Assembly: GCA_964019165.1 (NCBI GenBank)
Contig: OZ025277.1
Coordinates: 2,002,453-2,066,452, forward strand
Direction of reading: 5' to 3'
Origin: Mastigias papua
Taxonomy: Eukaryota; Cnidaria; Scyphozoa; Rhizostomeae; Mastigiidae
Length of the DNA: 64,000 nucleotides
Both the position numbers and the translations under genes were made by a program. This document shows, one piece after another, positions 26,590-38,700 of the stretch. How positions within the stretch are numbered: position 1 is the stretch's first letter; each line of letters opens with the position of its first letter. The notes under the pieces are model-generated. The model did not search any database. It was given only the letters and a program-made list of their open reading frames with translations, and was not told the origin of the DNA.

Positions 26590-26860
26590 CAGTAGATCTT
26601 CGAATTGGCCCCCCTCGGAAAAGACTCCCTTCAAATGAACTCTATCACAGATGATGAAGACCCTGCCACAGACTGATGCTTATTGCACATAGACCCTTCT
26701 TTTTGTAATATGGAAAAATGGGGTTTTGAATATGATCTTATTTGTGTCGGAGTAAGGGAAATTTCTAAGCCCTCTTCGAATAAGCCTCCATCCAGAAATA
26801 TTGAAAATGAATAAGCCTTCAGGAGGCTAATTCGAGGATTTACGGTATGATAGATAAACT
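26590..26860. repeat. Decayed dispersed repeat with GGCTTATTCGAGG-like motifs
   Basis: It contains CCCCTCGGAAAAGACTCCC, CCCTCTTCGAATAAGCCTCC and GGAGGCTAATTCGAGG; the last two are partly complementary to each other. Related G-rich 'GGGCTTATTCAAGG' wording occurs at 28770-28860 and 58750-59135, consistent with several old copies of one short repeat family. Family unknown. Confidence 0.35.
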
Positions 26861-27459
26861 CATTATAAAGGAGAAACATGTGTTTAAAGAGAACAATTTA
26901 AAGGACATAAAATAAAGAGGAATAAAAGATCTTATTTGTAATAGGTAGCCTTGAAATGAGGCAGCCTTGGAATGAGTAGAGACGTGAAAGGCTTGTGGAG
27001 GGGGGTGTATAAATTACAGATTATGGATACCAGTGAGAGGTAGGCATTTGAATTTAAAATATAGTCAATTTAATGTCTGCATAGCTTTCCTTCATTCTCG
27101 CCTTAGTAGAGAGCTGCATGGAGATTCCTTGTAACCTCCAATTATATTCTTTAAGAAATTTAATTGTCAAACACCGTAAATTTGACTTGATTTAAAGATT
27201 ATCAGAAGTATGATTCCTAAGAAACTTAGCTGGAATTTGAATCTTATTCCCAACGGGCCATTTGTATCCTTGTGATCTTAACAGAAATAAATATTGTAGA
27301 TTGAAAGGAAAGATTCATTAAAAAAAACTCTAACCTGTCATTGACTTTTCGTTCTGACGTATACAGTGGTAATACATCCTTTGACTTCTTTGAAGGAGGT
27401 CTTTCATCTAGAGGAATTTAAGGACAAAATAAGGATGACTTTAAATGAAACAGGGATCT

Positions 27460-27502
27460 CTCTCTCACACAAACACACACGCGCGCGCGCGCGTGTGCGC
27501 GC
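27460..27502. repeat. CT/CA/CG alternating purine-pyrimidine tract
   Basis: A run of CTCTCTCAC, then CACACACA, then (CG)n and GTGTGCGCGCAC. The alternating CG/CA/GT core is the type of sequence known to favour Z-DNA under supercoiling. It lies about 370 bp beyond the CEP128 stop codon. Confidence 0.85.
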
Positions 27503-27866
27503 ACCCAGCAAGTCCACAGTTATGGTTTGGCTTTTGACTGAGTACAGCTCTGAAATATAAAGCATTGCAAAACAAAATTCGCAGGGTTCTTTAATTTTTA
27601 AACAAGGCACTAACATTATGTATACTAAAAAGTCTATATGTGACTTGTACTCGTTCATAAAAAGGCTTTATCAGCTGTAGAAGAGGACAATGCATTGCTG
27701 AGTAGCTATTTGAATTTACAGGTACAGCACAACTCTAGCTCCCACTTCTCTAATAGCTTTGCATTTCATCTCTATTTTAATTTTCATTGTAAATGTCTCC
27801 TGGACTAGCGCCTAAGAACCATATTGTTCAGTCAAATTTTTACCCAGGAAATGCACTTTAGCCATT

Positions 27867-30584
27867 CTACTGGGTGAGCTTGAAAACTTTTTCTCCCGTG
27901 TCAGACCCAACCGTAGTTCGCTCTTCCATGTCGACTAACATTACTAGACAATTTTAGCAGGAGTAAACTCCTTTGAAACACGTAGAATTAGACGTACCTT
28001 CGAAATCAGAGGTTGTGAGCGTAAATTGAGTGTCATTAAATGGAATGTCATTGTTTAAGTGGCCCATTGCCTTCCTAAAAGAGATCATAAACGAAAACGT
28101 TATTATAATTAATGCATATTATCATCATTAAGCGGTTGGATCTCTCGTTGAGATATCGATCTGCCTAGGCTGCCTTACAGAATATTCTCCAACTATACCT
28201 TTCCCCTGGCGTTCCAACCAGTAATGAAGCCAGCTCTGAAAAGGTGAATGCTGTAATAAACAGGAAGGATGAGGGTATGGGGGCGAGGCTCCTAGGAAAC
28301 TTCTAAATTTAGAGAAACACCTATTCTGGAAAGAAAAGGAATGATGAAATCATTTATATGCGTGTGATAAACGTCTATTTTCTGGTAATTTGTGTCAAAT
28401 TGTCCATTTTCTGAGTTGTCAGCAAAACCAAGCAAAGGAAACATACTTTCAGCTTTAAAGATTTTTGGGGGACCATGGAGGCAAAATCTTCTAGGTGGGC
28501 GGGCAATGCCCCTCGTGTCCATCCCTAACTTCGTGCCTGTTTCTAGCTATCCTAGCAATCGATATTGATTCCCCCAATGTTCTTTATATTGATCCTTACA
28601 ATTATTAGCTTTCCTTGTGGCATTCAAGTAGGAAGATGCTATTTTAAGACTCATACAAGTACCCGACACATATCACATAGAAAACATATTTGTGGAACTC
28701 TTTTTCTCAATAATATAAAAAGAAATCGAATTATAAGAACCATTATATGGCAAGGTCTTCATCATCCGTAATTGGGCTTCATTTGAGGGGGCTTTATTAA
28801 CAATATGTAGCTCTAGCATGGGGGGAGGTAATTCGAGAGAGGGATGTTTCAAGGGGAGCCAGTTCACTAAAAATAAAGAGTAACCTGCTTACCACGTTTT
28901 ACTCTCTTTTTCGTCAATCCTTCTTTTTGGTGCAGGACTTAAACTCTGAAATAAATATGAGCAGAAGATGAAAACAAGAGAGTTCTGGCAACGATTCGCC
29001 AACTCAAACAAGTGTCTAGCTGTTAATAGGATCACAATCATAGAAAGATACGAAGTTGCAACACTATAGGAATTGTTAGCAATGATTGTAATGAAATTAA
29101 CAAAAAACATTACTGGATATTAAGGAAGGCTTTAAGGGGCTGGTCATTATTAATGAAAAGTCTTTAGCTTATGATGTTGTGCCATTAAACCAAAACTATA
29201 ATAATGTATAGGGTATCAATGTTTATAACTGCTTAGAAAGGTATGATAATGGGGAATAATAACAAATTAATCACTAAGAAACCTTAATTATCACATATCA
29301 TTAAATTTAAGGTTGCTTCACTGTTTTCTGCATTTCATTAGTAACAAGTTAAATTTCAGGTGTGAGATGTGATAATTCTCTTTTTCAACAAATTTTTCAT
29401 TCTAGTCCTTGCACTCTTTCCAGTTTTCTCACCATGTTTGGTTGCAATGGCAACAGATTCATTTTCCTTATCTAAAGAATCTTCTTGAAAACACTTTCAT
29501 TTGATAAGATGTTTCACTGGCTCCAGGCGAAACCTTGGCTTTGGTTTCACTTTCTACACAAAATTTCTCATGTCATTTGAAATGATCTTTGCTTGGTGTA
29601 TTCTTTCTCCAGTAACTTCTACAGATGATCAATGGACTACCCCTTTCTGTTTCCATTCTTAAGAGTCCAAGAAACTTTCCTGTTTTATACTTTTTGCAAG
29701 GGAGTCTTATTTATAGAACATCTTTTTAATATAAACCATAAATGTGATATTTCAGGGGTATAACAGTTTTGCTAAATTTTTTGATGGGACCTATTACTAT
29801 TTCTTATGTCCTAGGTCAGGCCATTGATAATGACCAGTCCCTAACGAGTAGGTATTTAAAGTGAGACAAATCAGATCTAAAATTAAGACTTGGTAAAAGA
29901 AATGGAAGGAACGTAGGCGGATGTACATTAGGAAAAGTGAAAACATACCGTTAAAAATTTCAAATTGAACATCGTGTTGTCAATATTTTCCTCCTACAAT
30001 TGATAAAATGGATGCTATGTAACGAACCTCTTTTTGGCAAATTATTTTGGGAATGTCCCTGAGGCTTGGACTCGAATTACGTCGGAATTTGAATACGGCT
30101 GTGGTAAATTACAGACTGGAAATATCACCGTACAACAGAGCAGGGAGCCAAACCTAAATGGCCATCCCCCTAACATTTATCAGTCAACCAAGGTTAACAT
30201 ATGCATGCTCAAAGTGCCTGACACCTTGTGCACTGGATTGCAGTTTGGCAATAGGATTAACCAATTACTTTAGCTAAATGAACTAAGGAGAGTGCCATAA
30301 GTCTTATATGAGCACAAATTTCATCTTTAGGAAGATTATACCTCCTATAAGACTGAAAAGTTACCAACAGGAGTATGATGTCTAGGCCCACAAAAAATGT
30401 CTCTATCAGTGAAAAAAGCAGGATTGTATACTGTAGAACAACAAAAGGATACTGCAATACCTGTACACCTTGCAAGACAATTTTTGCATCTTCCAGTTTG
30501 TCTTTTATTCTTCCCAATTTCTCTGTATGCCTAATTTGAAATAATAAAGACTTGTAAAAGACATAGGCAAATGGGAATATATAT

Positions 30585-30670
<86 letters not shown>

Positions 30671-33600
30671 TTGTACAAGGTTAAACCCTTTAGCAATAAG
30701 TTGGCTATCATAGGAATAAAGATGCATGTCAAATAAAGGAACCAGGCGATTCTTAGCCAGTCTCTAAGAGAGAGACTGATATGTGAGACAAAGTCAGTAA
30801 CTAAGCTAATAAACAGCTCAACCCTGGGGTGTACTTTAAGAAATTCTGCTTGAAATGATTTACTTTTTACCTGATGTAGCTTTCATGCAGTCGTTCCTTT
30901 TCTAAGTGCTCGTCCTAAAATATGGAAAAAGTAATTGAAAGGAGTCTTAAAAAGCCATAACTTCATCAGTGATTTCAAATAGTGTATGTGTCTGGCTTCT
31001 GAAAAATTTGATTGCAACGTAGGGCCACAATCACTAAAAACCAGAGCACTCACTACAAAGAACCTATGAGATGTCATAAAAATGTATTTTGTTTCTAGTG
31101 CGGCAAATAAATAGCAAAATAGAGTCAATATAAAAAGTATAGGTTGAACTACTAGGTGAATAAATGAATGGTGTATACAGATAATCCTGTTGGAAAACTT
31201 ACAACTGACCCATTTATATGAAATGAACAAATAGCTAAAGCAGGTATAGGATAAAAGCGGACAATCCTTCATACCTTAAGAAATTGGAGATCTTCCAACA
31301 CATTTCTCCCCTCTTCCATTGCATTTAGCGTCGAATAAAGAATTTTTGTACACTTGAAAGTAAAAGGTTCACACTAGGCAATAAGCTAATTAGGCACATT
31401 TTATCAAAACATGGATGAAGGCATATTCAGAGAAATTTAGAACATATTCTTGAGTAATAAATAATTGGGGAGGTGGAAATAAATGTGGGGGGTTGGAAAA
31501 CTTTCTGAAATTAATAATTGGGGGGTTAGAATAAAACGGGAGGTTGGAACATAGAAAGCATGGGATTTTGAGGAAATGCAATCTCTGAGGAGAAACTCAA
31601 TTTCTGTTACGAAATTCACGAAATTTATCAATGGGAGGGTTAGAATAAAGGTGGGGAGTTTGAAAAAAATTCAAAAACTAACAATTTGGGTGGGGGATAT
31701 TCGACACTCAAGGGTATCTTTCTCATGGGTTTCAGACACAGCAACAACAACAATATTTCAAGTATTGTCATCTTTGAATGGTTATTGGGGTCTCTTGGGT
31801 GTTATATCCCCGATTGTTGTAGAACAAGGCGTGGTCAGTAATTGGGGAAAAAACAGGAATCATAAATTGCATTAGCGCAGGAGAATGCAAGATAAGATAC
31901 CTGTTCCAAATGCTTTGTGACCTCATTCACTCTGCTCTGAAAGTAAATTACAACTGATTTGCATGAAAATAAAAAAATTCTGCCGTTGGTCACTTAAAAG
32001 TTCAGCCATTGGTAAACTGGACTGTATTCTCTATAAGCAAAAAAGGATGGCCTATCAACTTAACTACCATTGAAGAAATCATGTTGTTAACATGCCTGAC
32101 AGGATTTAGCCATAAATCGATTGCAAATATAAAAAAATTATTAGGATTTTTTTGCATGTTCCTTGTTACTTCAATGTGAAAACAATTGGAATTCGTAGAA
32201 TGCCTTCCTCAAACAGTGTTTCGAAAATTGAGCATGGCTTACGGCTCGAGGCTGAGGTTTACCCCAGCGTAAAAGGCTATTCTACATGAAAAATGAGATA
32301 TCAACTGAGACAATACCTGGGAAACTGATAAAACTCCAAGTTAAAAGAGAGAAAGAAGAGAAAGAAAACTGATTGATAAAAACAAAGTTAACATTCATAC
32401 TTGTAGTTTCTTGATTCTATTATTTTTCTCTTTCTTTGACTTCTCCCAGGCTACAAAATGAGACATATCCAAATGTGAATAAAGTTTGAAAGCAAATCGT
32501 TAAGACGAGTATAGAAGTCATAACAGTTGAAGTTTATATTTATAAACATGGAGAACTTCATAAAAGACTAATGAATACGTTTTAAGTAAAATTGGAACTA
32601 GTGAAAGACTGCTATCTACCATTGTTAAGCGAAAAATGGCTTTCGTCGGACATATATTCAGAAAAGGTGACATTTGTAAAGACTTATTAACTGGGACCGT
32701 GTATGGAAAAAGAGGAAGAGGTAGACCAAAGACCAGGTACAGCGATAACATTCGAGAATTTGGTGGGAATCGGAGCTTTGTTGATTTATATCGACTAGCA
32801 CAGAATAGACAAGCATGGAAGGCCACGGCTGTTCAGCTAAATAAACTTCCCATCCAATGATAATGATGGAGAGCTTCATATTGTAAGACTTTTTTAATAT
32901 TTTTCACACTAAGCGCTTGAGAGGTGTGCATAACTATAAATATATTTGTAATATAAAGTAAAAGCACAGGTATCAAATAATAAATTCCATATATTTAAAG
33001 GTAGATATATAAATAAATATATAAGTTATGTAGCGTACAGGGTGGAAAGCAAAGAGAAACGACCAATCTCGAAATATATACAAAACTGATTATGTAACTA
33101 ACATGTTTACCAGAGAGAGTTGATACATCATCTTTCAATCAATCCTCTGAACCTAATCTACCTATTAGTCTTCTCTAATCTTCTGTCTCTACAGGATAGT
33201 ACCATATGCTACATAATGCACGGGGCTTGGCACTAACTAGAACTGCTGACCAATTGGCCCTGGCTTTACAGCAATATATGAGTAAATATATACATACACA
33301 TTTATACAAACAAACAGAAAATCTGGAGTCTGTATATATGATTGTAGCAAAATGGACTTAAGTTGTAAACGCACCGTTCTGCTCGTGTCTTAAAGCTTCG
33401 ATTGCCTCATTTTGCTTGTCAAGTTCACCAAGGAAGTAAGTTTTGTCTCTATCCAGGTCTCCTAGAAGTTGCTTTTGGATAAGATAAAGAGCATTCAGTC
33501 AGGTAATTCTTAAATAGAGAGGCTTTGTCTTATAAATACACAACTTCTATAGATAGAGAATGATCTGTTAAACCCAGTCACATATATTTCAGGAACTGCT

Positions 33601-35701
33601 GGTATGCTTACATTATAATATTGTACGATAGTTTTCTTGACATTCAAAAAAGAATTAAAAAATTTGTCGCCTATGTTCTGTCTTTTCTCAGTTGATACTT
33701 GAAAAACAAAATAGCTCACTTCAAATGTTGTATGGTAACTATTGATAGCAGACCTTTATTCTTTCTTGTGCTTTCGACAACTGAATCGCTTGTTCCGAAT
33801 ACTTTTCTCCAATCGACCTCAACACTGTATGGCACTTGTTCACTTTATCCTGCAGAATAGCATAAATCGTTTAATACATTGATTCCCTTTCGCGTATTTC
33901 TTGTATTCATATAAATCAACAAAAACAAAGGGATGCAACACGGTACACAATGGAGCATGGATATGCATTGCAACTCTGTGGCCGTTACAACGAGACAAAC
34001 TGTTAAACAATTAACTAATGATGTCTTTAAAAAGATTTGCTTTGATGGGCGCAGGTGCGAATACTTGGGAGATAAGGGACAATGAGGTCTGGCAAGGGGC
34101 GACTAAGGATGGTCGTTCATATACTTTCACAATTCATTTGTATATATAGTTAAAGCATACAATTTTAATTTCAGTTTTAATTTTAAAACGTCAGTTCAAA
34201 AAACGTTTCGTAATTTTGTAATTTATGATAGCAATCTAACTGCTTTCTAAGGTCTTAAAATTAAATTGATTAGAAAATATGAAGGATATTGCAATCACCA
34301 AGGAATCATTTCACAACTTTAGGGGCCCTTTTCAGGTTCGGAGCCCGAGCAGATATACCCCCTGCCCCCTGTACTAGGCCACAACTCGGCACCTATGATC
34401 ATAAATCACTCTGCTAATAAAAGTTCTTACCAATATTTCAATGCTCAACCTCTTGGGATCTACTAAGGCTGTCTCCGAAAGACTTTTGATCTGAAAATAG
34501 AGTACAGCAAATCAAAGCTTTCCAAAAACACAGTAATTTGTAGAGGAAATTAAATGAAATTGCTATAGTATCGTTTTATTCTCTCTTTTACCAACTCTAT
34601 TTTTTCATTAGTTTTCCATGTCTTTTCTCATTTCGTACATGTCGAGTCAATTGACAGGAATCTGAGTCGAATTACGTGGAGTGTGTAGCAAGACGACGAT
34701 AGAGAAATGACGTACCGGTATTAGCTGGTTTGCTTCTTGTTGTAGGCCATCCAGCAAAGAGTCCAGTGACGAATGAATATCTTTCAAAGAATCCTTAGAA
34801 ATAAATTTGCAAGTTGTGAACACATGCGGAGTTTGACAGTAAATTAATATTACAGGTAAATTAAAAGTAGTTGAAATGAAATGAGGATAAAATCAGGAGT
34901 GAAAGAATTAGAGGGGTAGCTAGGGTAACAAAGGGGTATCTAATAATATCCAGAAAACACGGTTGTAATGGATTGGTCACGAAAGGGGAAAAGAAGAAGG
35001 ATATGTGAGTAGGAGAATTTTTTGTATGAAGGTAAACGGAGCATGGGCAGAGGAAGACTAAAGAAAAGACAGGAAGAGAGAGACAGAAACGATATTAATG
35101 TGAAAGGATTGGCAAGTACAGAGTTTGAAGAGAGAGAAGAGAGTCTAGGAGAGACTTATTAAAGCTTCGACCCGATATGAAGATGGGAACGGATGATTAT
35201 GAAAAAAGATTCAAAACTGGCTGAAACTGGTGAAAATTCAATTCTCACGGTCGCTGAAGAGCCACAGATTCTAACTTTAAATTATTAACTTGCTGTTGTA
35301 AGAATCGCAGATACATAAATACAAGTGTAACCCAGAGTTACCACGAAGGATTCCCGAGTTTGTAGCAGATTTTCTTGGTTGTTTCTCAATTCACCTTCCA
35401 GCTCTGAAATGCTAATAGGATACATAATTCTCAGTTTAAAGCCATCTTAAAAAAATAAGTAATTGGAAAGCAAGAGGCAGAGAACAATATCAAATTTGGA
35501 TAAATCATTATAAAACCTACAAATATGGATAAGGGAATTTTCCCATTGAGCCAATAAGTTTAAATTTTGTTTCTTAATGGTGAGATTTTACGTAAATTGC
35601 TCACTTTTAGGAATTTTATTTTTAGAAACATCACTACAGGTATTTAGAATGCACACCTACCGTTCTTTATTTTGTGTGGTATCACTCTCTGATTTGGACA
35701 A
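27867..35701 (-). CDS. CEP128: CEP128 C-terminal part, exons 23-36
   Basis: Exons: 23 35701-35661, 24 35411-35342 (the acceptor TATTAG is chosen over the nearer TTTCAG because only it keeps frame), 25 34793-34716, 26 34490-34431 (ALVDPKRLSIEIL), 27 33849-33754, 28 33471-33375 (QLLGDLDRDKTYFLGELDKQ), 29 32450-32401, 30 31936-31901, 31 31352-31275 (LNAMEEGRNVLEDLQFLK), 32 30914-30871, 33 30530-30461 (the upstream acceptor ATTAG, not TACAG, keeps frame: EKLGRIKDKLEDAK), 34 28945-28893, 35 28074-27998, 36 27934-27867 with TAG at 27869-27867. Phases agree throughout. The last three exons leave coiled coil for a polar tail ending KVFKLTQ. Confidence 0.85.
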
Positions 35702-38700
35702 CTACAAAATGAAGCAAACTGAAAAAGTAACGCATCTTCTCATAACATGATGAGCTCATTCGCGTAAACGAATCTACTTGAAGCATTATGAGTTTAGTGT
35801 TTTTATTCAAGTTCTCAAATTTCACAAAATCCCCGAATATTCGACTGCTTAAAAAATTAGAGCAAAAAAGTCCCCAAGACAAGTGAATATTGGGGTGATT
35901 GAATCGTGAATCCAAAAACTGTGGTAAATGGCTTACTTAGTTAAGTTTGTAAGTCCATCTGTTTTACAGGGTAGAAATAAAACCAGCTTCATTTCATTCC
36001 TATGAGCTATTTTGCTATACAATCCCATTGACTTGGTAATGTCGTAAAGAATTCATACAATTTTGCTGAAGATTGCACTGTGAAAGACAAGGTACCCTAT
36101 GAAGAACGAAAATTCTACCATTCTATGGTAATGGACAGAAACAAATCAACAGAAAATACCTTATCATCATATTCTTTCTTCATTTGTTGATATTTCCTAC
36201 GAATTCGCCTGTTTTCATCAATAACTCTGCAAAAAGAAACAGAGTTCATTAAAAAAGAATTCAGAACATAGATACTAACTTTATCAAGTAATAACAAAAT
36301 ATGTAAATTGTAGAATTTTTTACATGTGGTATGAAAGACAAGTAGTAAAAATTGACTACTTAGATGTTGGAAATATGGTACTAATTTCTTATACACATTA
36401 GGCAATTTTACTATCCATTTTGTGATTTTAACATATTCTCATGACAACCATGCATGGTGCAGGAATCACAAGTATAAAATAGGGAGAGAAACAAGAAAAT
36501 GGAATGAAAAAATAAGAGAAAATCATACAATACTTTACGATAACATTTACAACAACAATAACTCAAAATTTGAGAAAGCATTTACTTATTTAATTCCGTG
36601 TTGAGTCTCTTAATTTCATTTTCATCTTCACTCTTTGACATTTGACTTGCTTTCAAAATCGATCGTTCATCAATTAGCTGATTCTGAGGAAAGATTTACA
36701 GGAATATAAAGAAAAAGCAGTATTTTATTTTTAAACTGCAACATTTTTATGGTTAGCTTTGAACTTTATCTATTATTAAACTATGTAAAAAGATACCTTT
36801 AATGATCTGATCTCGTCTTCATATTTCATTTTCTCTTGATTCGCTTTGTCCATAAGTTCTTGCAAAGTGCGATCTTCATTTATCTAAATGACATCAAATA
36901 AATAATAATACATATCACAAGTATGAAAATTAAAGAAACTAAAGTCGAATTTACTAATAGTCTGGTGTCTAAACACGAAAGAAAAAAACAAATGGAGCCT
37001 AATCGATTGAGAAACTTACAGAAACTGTCTTCAATTCATCTTCCATCTTTCTCATTGCTTTGGCATGAGATGTTCTTTCCTGAAATCAATAAACCCGACA
37101 AACAGCTTAGTCTCAAGCTGAAAAAAACCGAAACAAACCTAAATGGGATGGGTGTCAGACAGGCTACTTACAGAAATCCTATACACAACTCTAAGGGTAA
37201 GTCAACTTCAATTGACAGTCAGCAGGTAAAGAATAGCCATTAGGATGGAGTGCCCAAGGATAATAAACTTCCGTTACTTATTTACTCACTTACTAAATGA
37301 AGTCAAAAGGTAATTACCAAAAGAATGTTCAATGAGACAACAAAGTCATCTAACTTCTGGCTTGTCACTTTGAGAATTAGTTACAATAAATAGGTTTTAT
37401 TGTTGAGCTCACCAAACAACTCATTTTCACAGATAGCCATTTGCCTTGCTAAAGAAATTTTATTAAACTTGAGGTTAGAAAGGAAAAAAAATTGCAAACT
37501 GATGTCGTTTGCAAGAAACACAATGATACTCGAATTCCAGAAATGTGAGAGGCACAACTGTCCAATGGATGACAAAATATTGAAACTACCTCGTTTAGTT
37601 GCTGATATAGATTTGATGCCTCATCTTTGGCAGACATCAGTTGCTCATGCACGTCAGATAGTCGCTCCTCGAGTTCCTAGAATTATCAAACGGACGTAGC
37701 ATTACCAGGGGTTTATCATATTATCATAATGAGAAAATTAAACACAGGAATCCTTGAGGTTGCCAGGAAGTACTCATTGCAGTCTTCTACTGCTTGATTT
37801 TATTGAAGTTTTTGAACTTAACCAACTCTCTCTGCTATCTCTTGCTTCAGCATTTTCATTTTGTTTATTTCTATCCTGTTCATACAAACCCATTCATTTA
37901 TTAATAACTTATTACTGATGATGGATCCCAGAATTAGTCCAAAACTTCTGAATTGTCCAATTGATAAGTGTTGAATTGATAAGTGAACATTAAAATCTCA
38001 ATAAGCAAGTGGCTCTCTTTTTCGTCAGACTGGCTCTACGTTTCATTATAAAGTTGCGTTTTCCTTCAAATGTCTCGGTTGAAAAAATAATCAAACGTCC
38101 TAAGACCACACGGAAAATTTCATTTCTATTTATCGGAAATAATTACACCCCAAGCCCGTCCCTGTAACTTAGCACAGCAATCCACTAGGCTTGCATGAGG
38201 CAGAAATAATCCTATAAAAATTTCCCGTTCGCTTTACTTTCTATGATGTGTATAGTTCACAGATCTTGTCATCCTCTTTAGCTAAGCCTCTTTGTATACG
38301 AACAGTTCGTCTTCATTTCTATGAAAATCTTACCCTTCTTTTCCCTGTTTCCTCTGAGAGTTGGTTGTCTGTGACCGTATTTTTTGCAGACAGCTCTTGG
38401 AATTCTTCCTAAAAAGTACAAATGCGGCACGTAGAGTTATTTGAATCATCGTGCTTTTATCTTGTCTTGATATCCACTAATGTGTAAAATCTCTCAATTT
38501 TGACTATGCTTAATTATGCTATATAGAATTATTACAAATGTTCTCGATCAGTGGCGTGCTGAAGGACTCTTGATTAAAGGAGGGATGTAGCAAAATAAAT
38601 TTACCGACAGGTTTAAGCAAGACACCATAATTGCCGACATGGCACCGTAATTACTGACAAGCCATGGTCGTTATGTCAACTGCTACCGACGGGCAAAATG

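Larger units (their letters stand above)
25555..27866. other. Low-copy flank between satellite and CEP128
   Basis: No convincing conserved gene. It holds the coding-like fragment at 25730-26034, a remnant of a GGCTTATTCGAGG-type dispersed repeat around 26590-26860, and a CT/CA/CG/GT alternating tract at 27460-27502. The 3' UTR of CEP128 should extend leftward from 27866. TTTTAAT at about 27775 and CTTTAAT at about 27589 read as ATTAAA on the minus strand and are weak poly(A)-signal candidates. Confidence 0.6.

Noticed and set aside
30034..30273. Plus frame MANYFGNVPEAWTRITSEFE
   Set aside because: No recognised family, no splice context, and located in a CEP128 intron; treated as chance.
30257..30732. 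Minus-strand frames rich in YIYIYI
   Set aside because: They arise from the (AT)n tract; only 30461-30530 within them is a real CEP128 exon, in the EKLGRIKDKL frame.
36923..37699. Plus-strand frames at 36923-37243 and 37400-37699
   Set aside because: They are antisense to CEP128 exons 18 and 19 and have no domain or splice logic.
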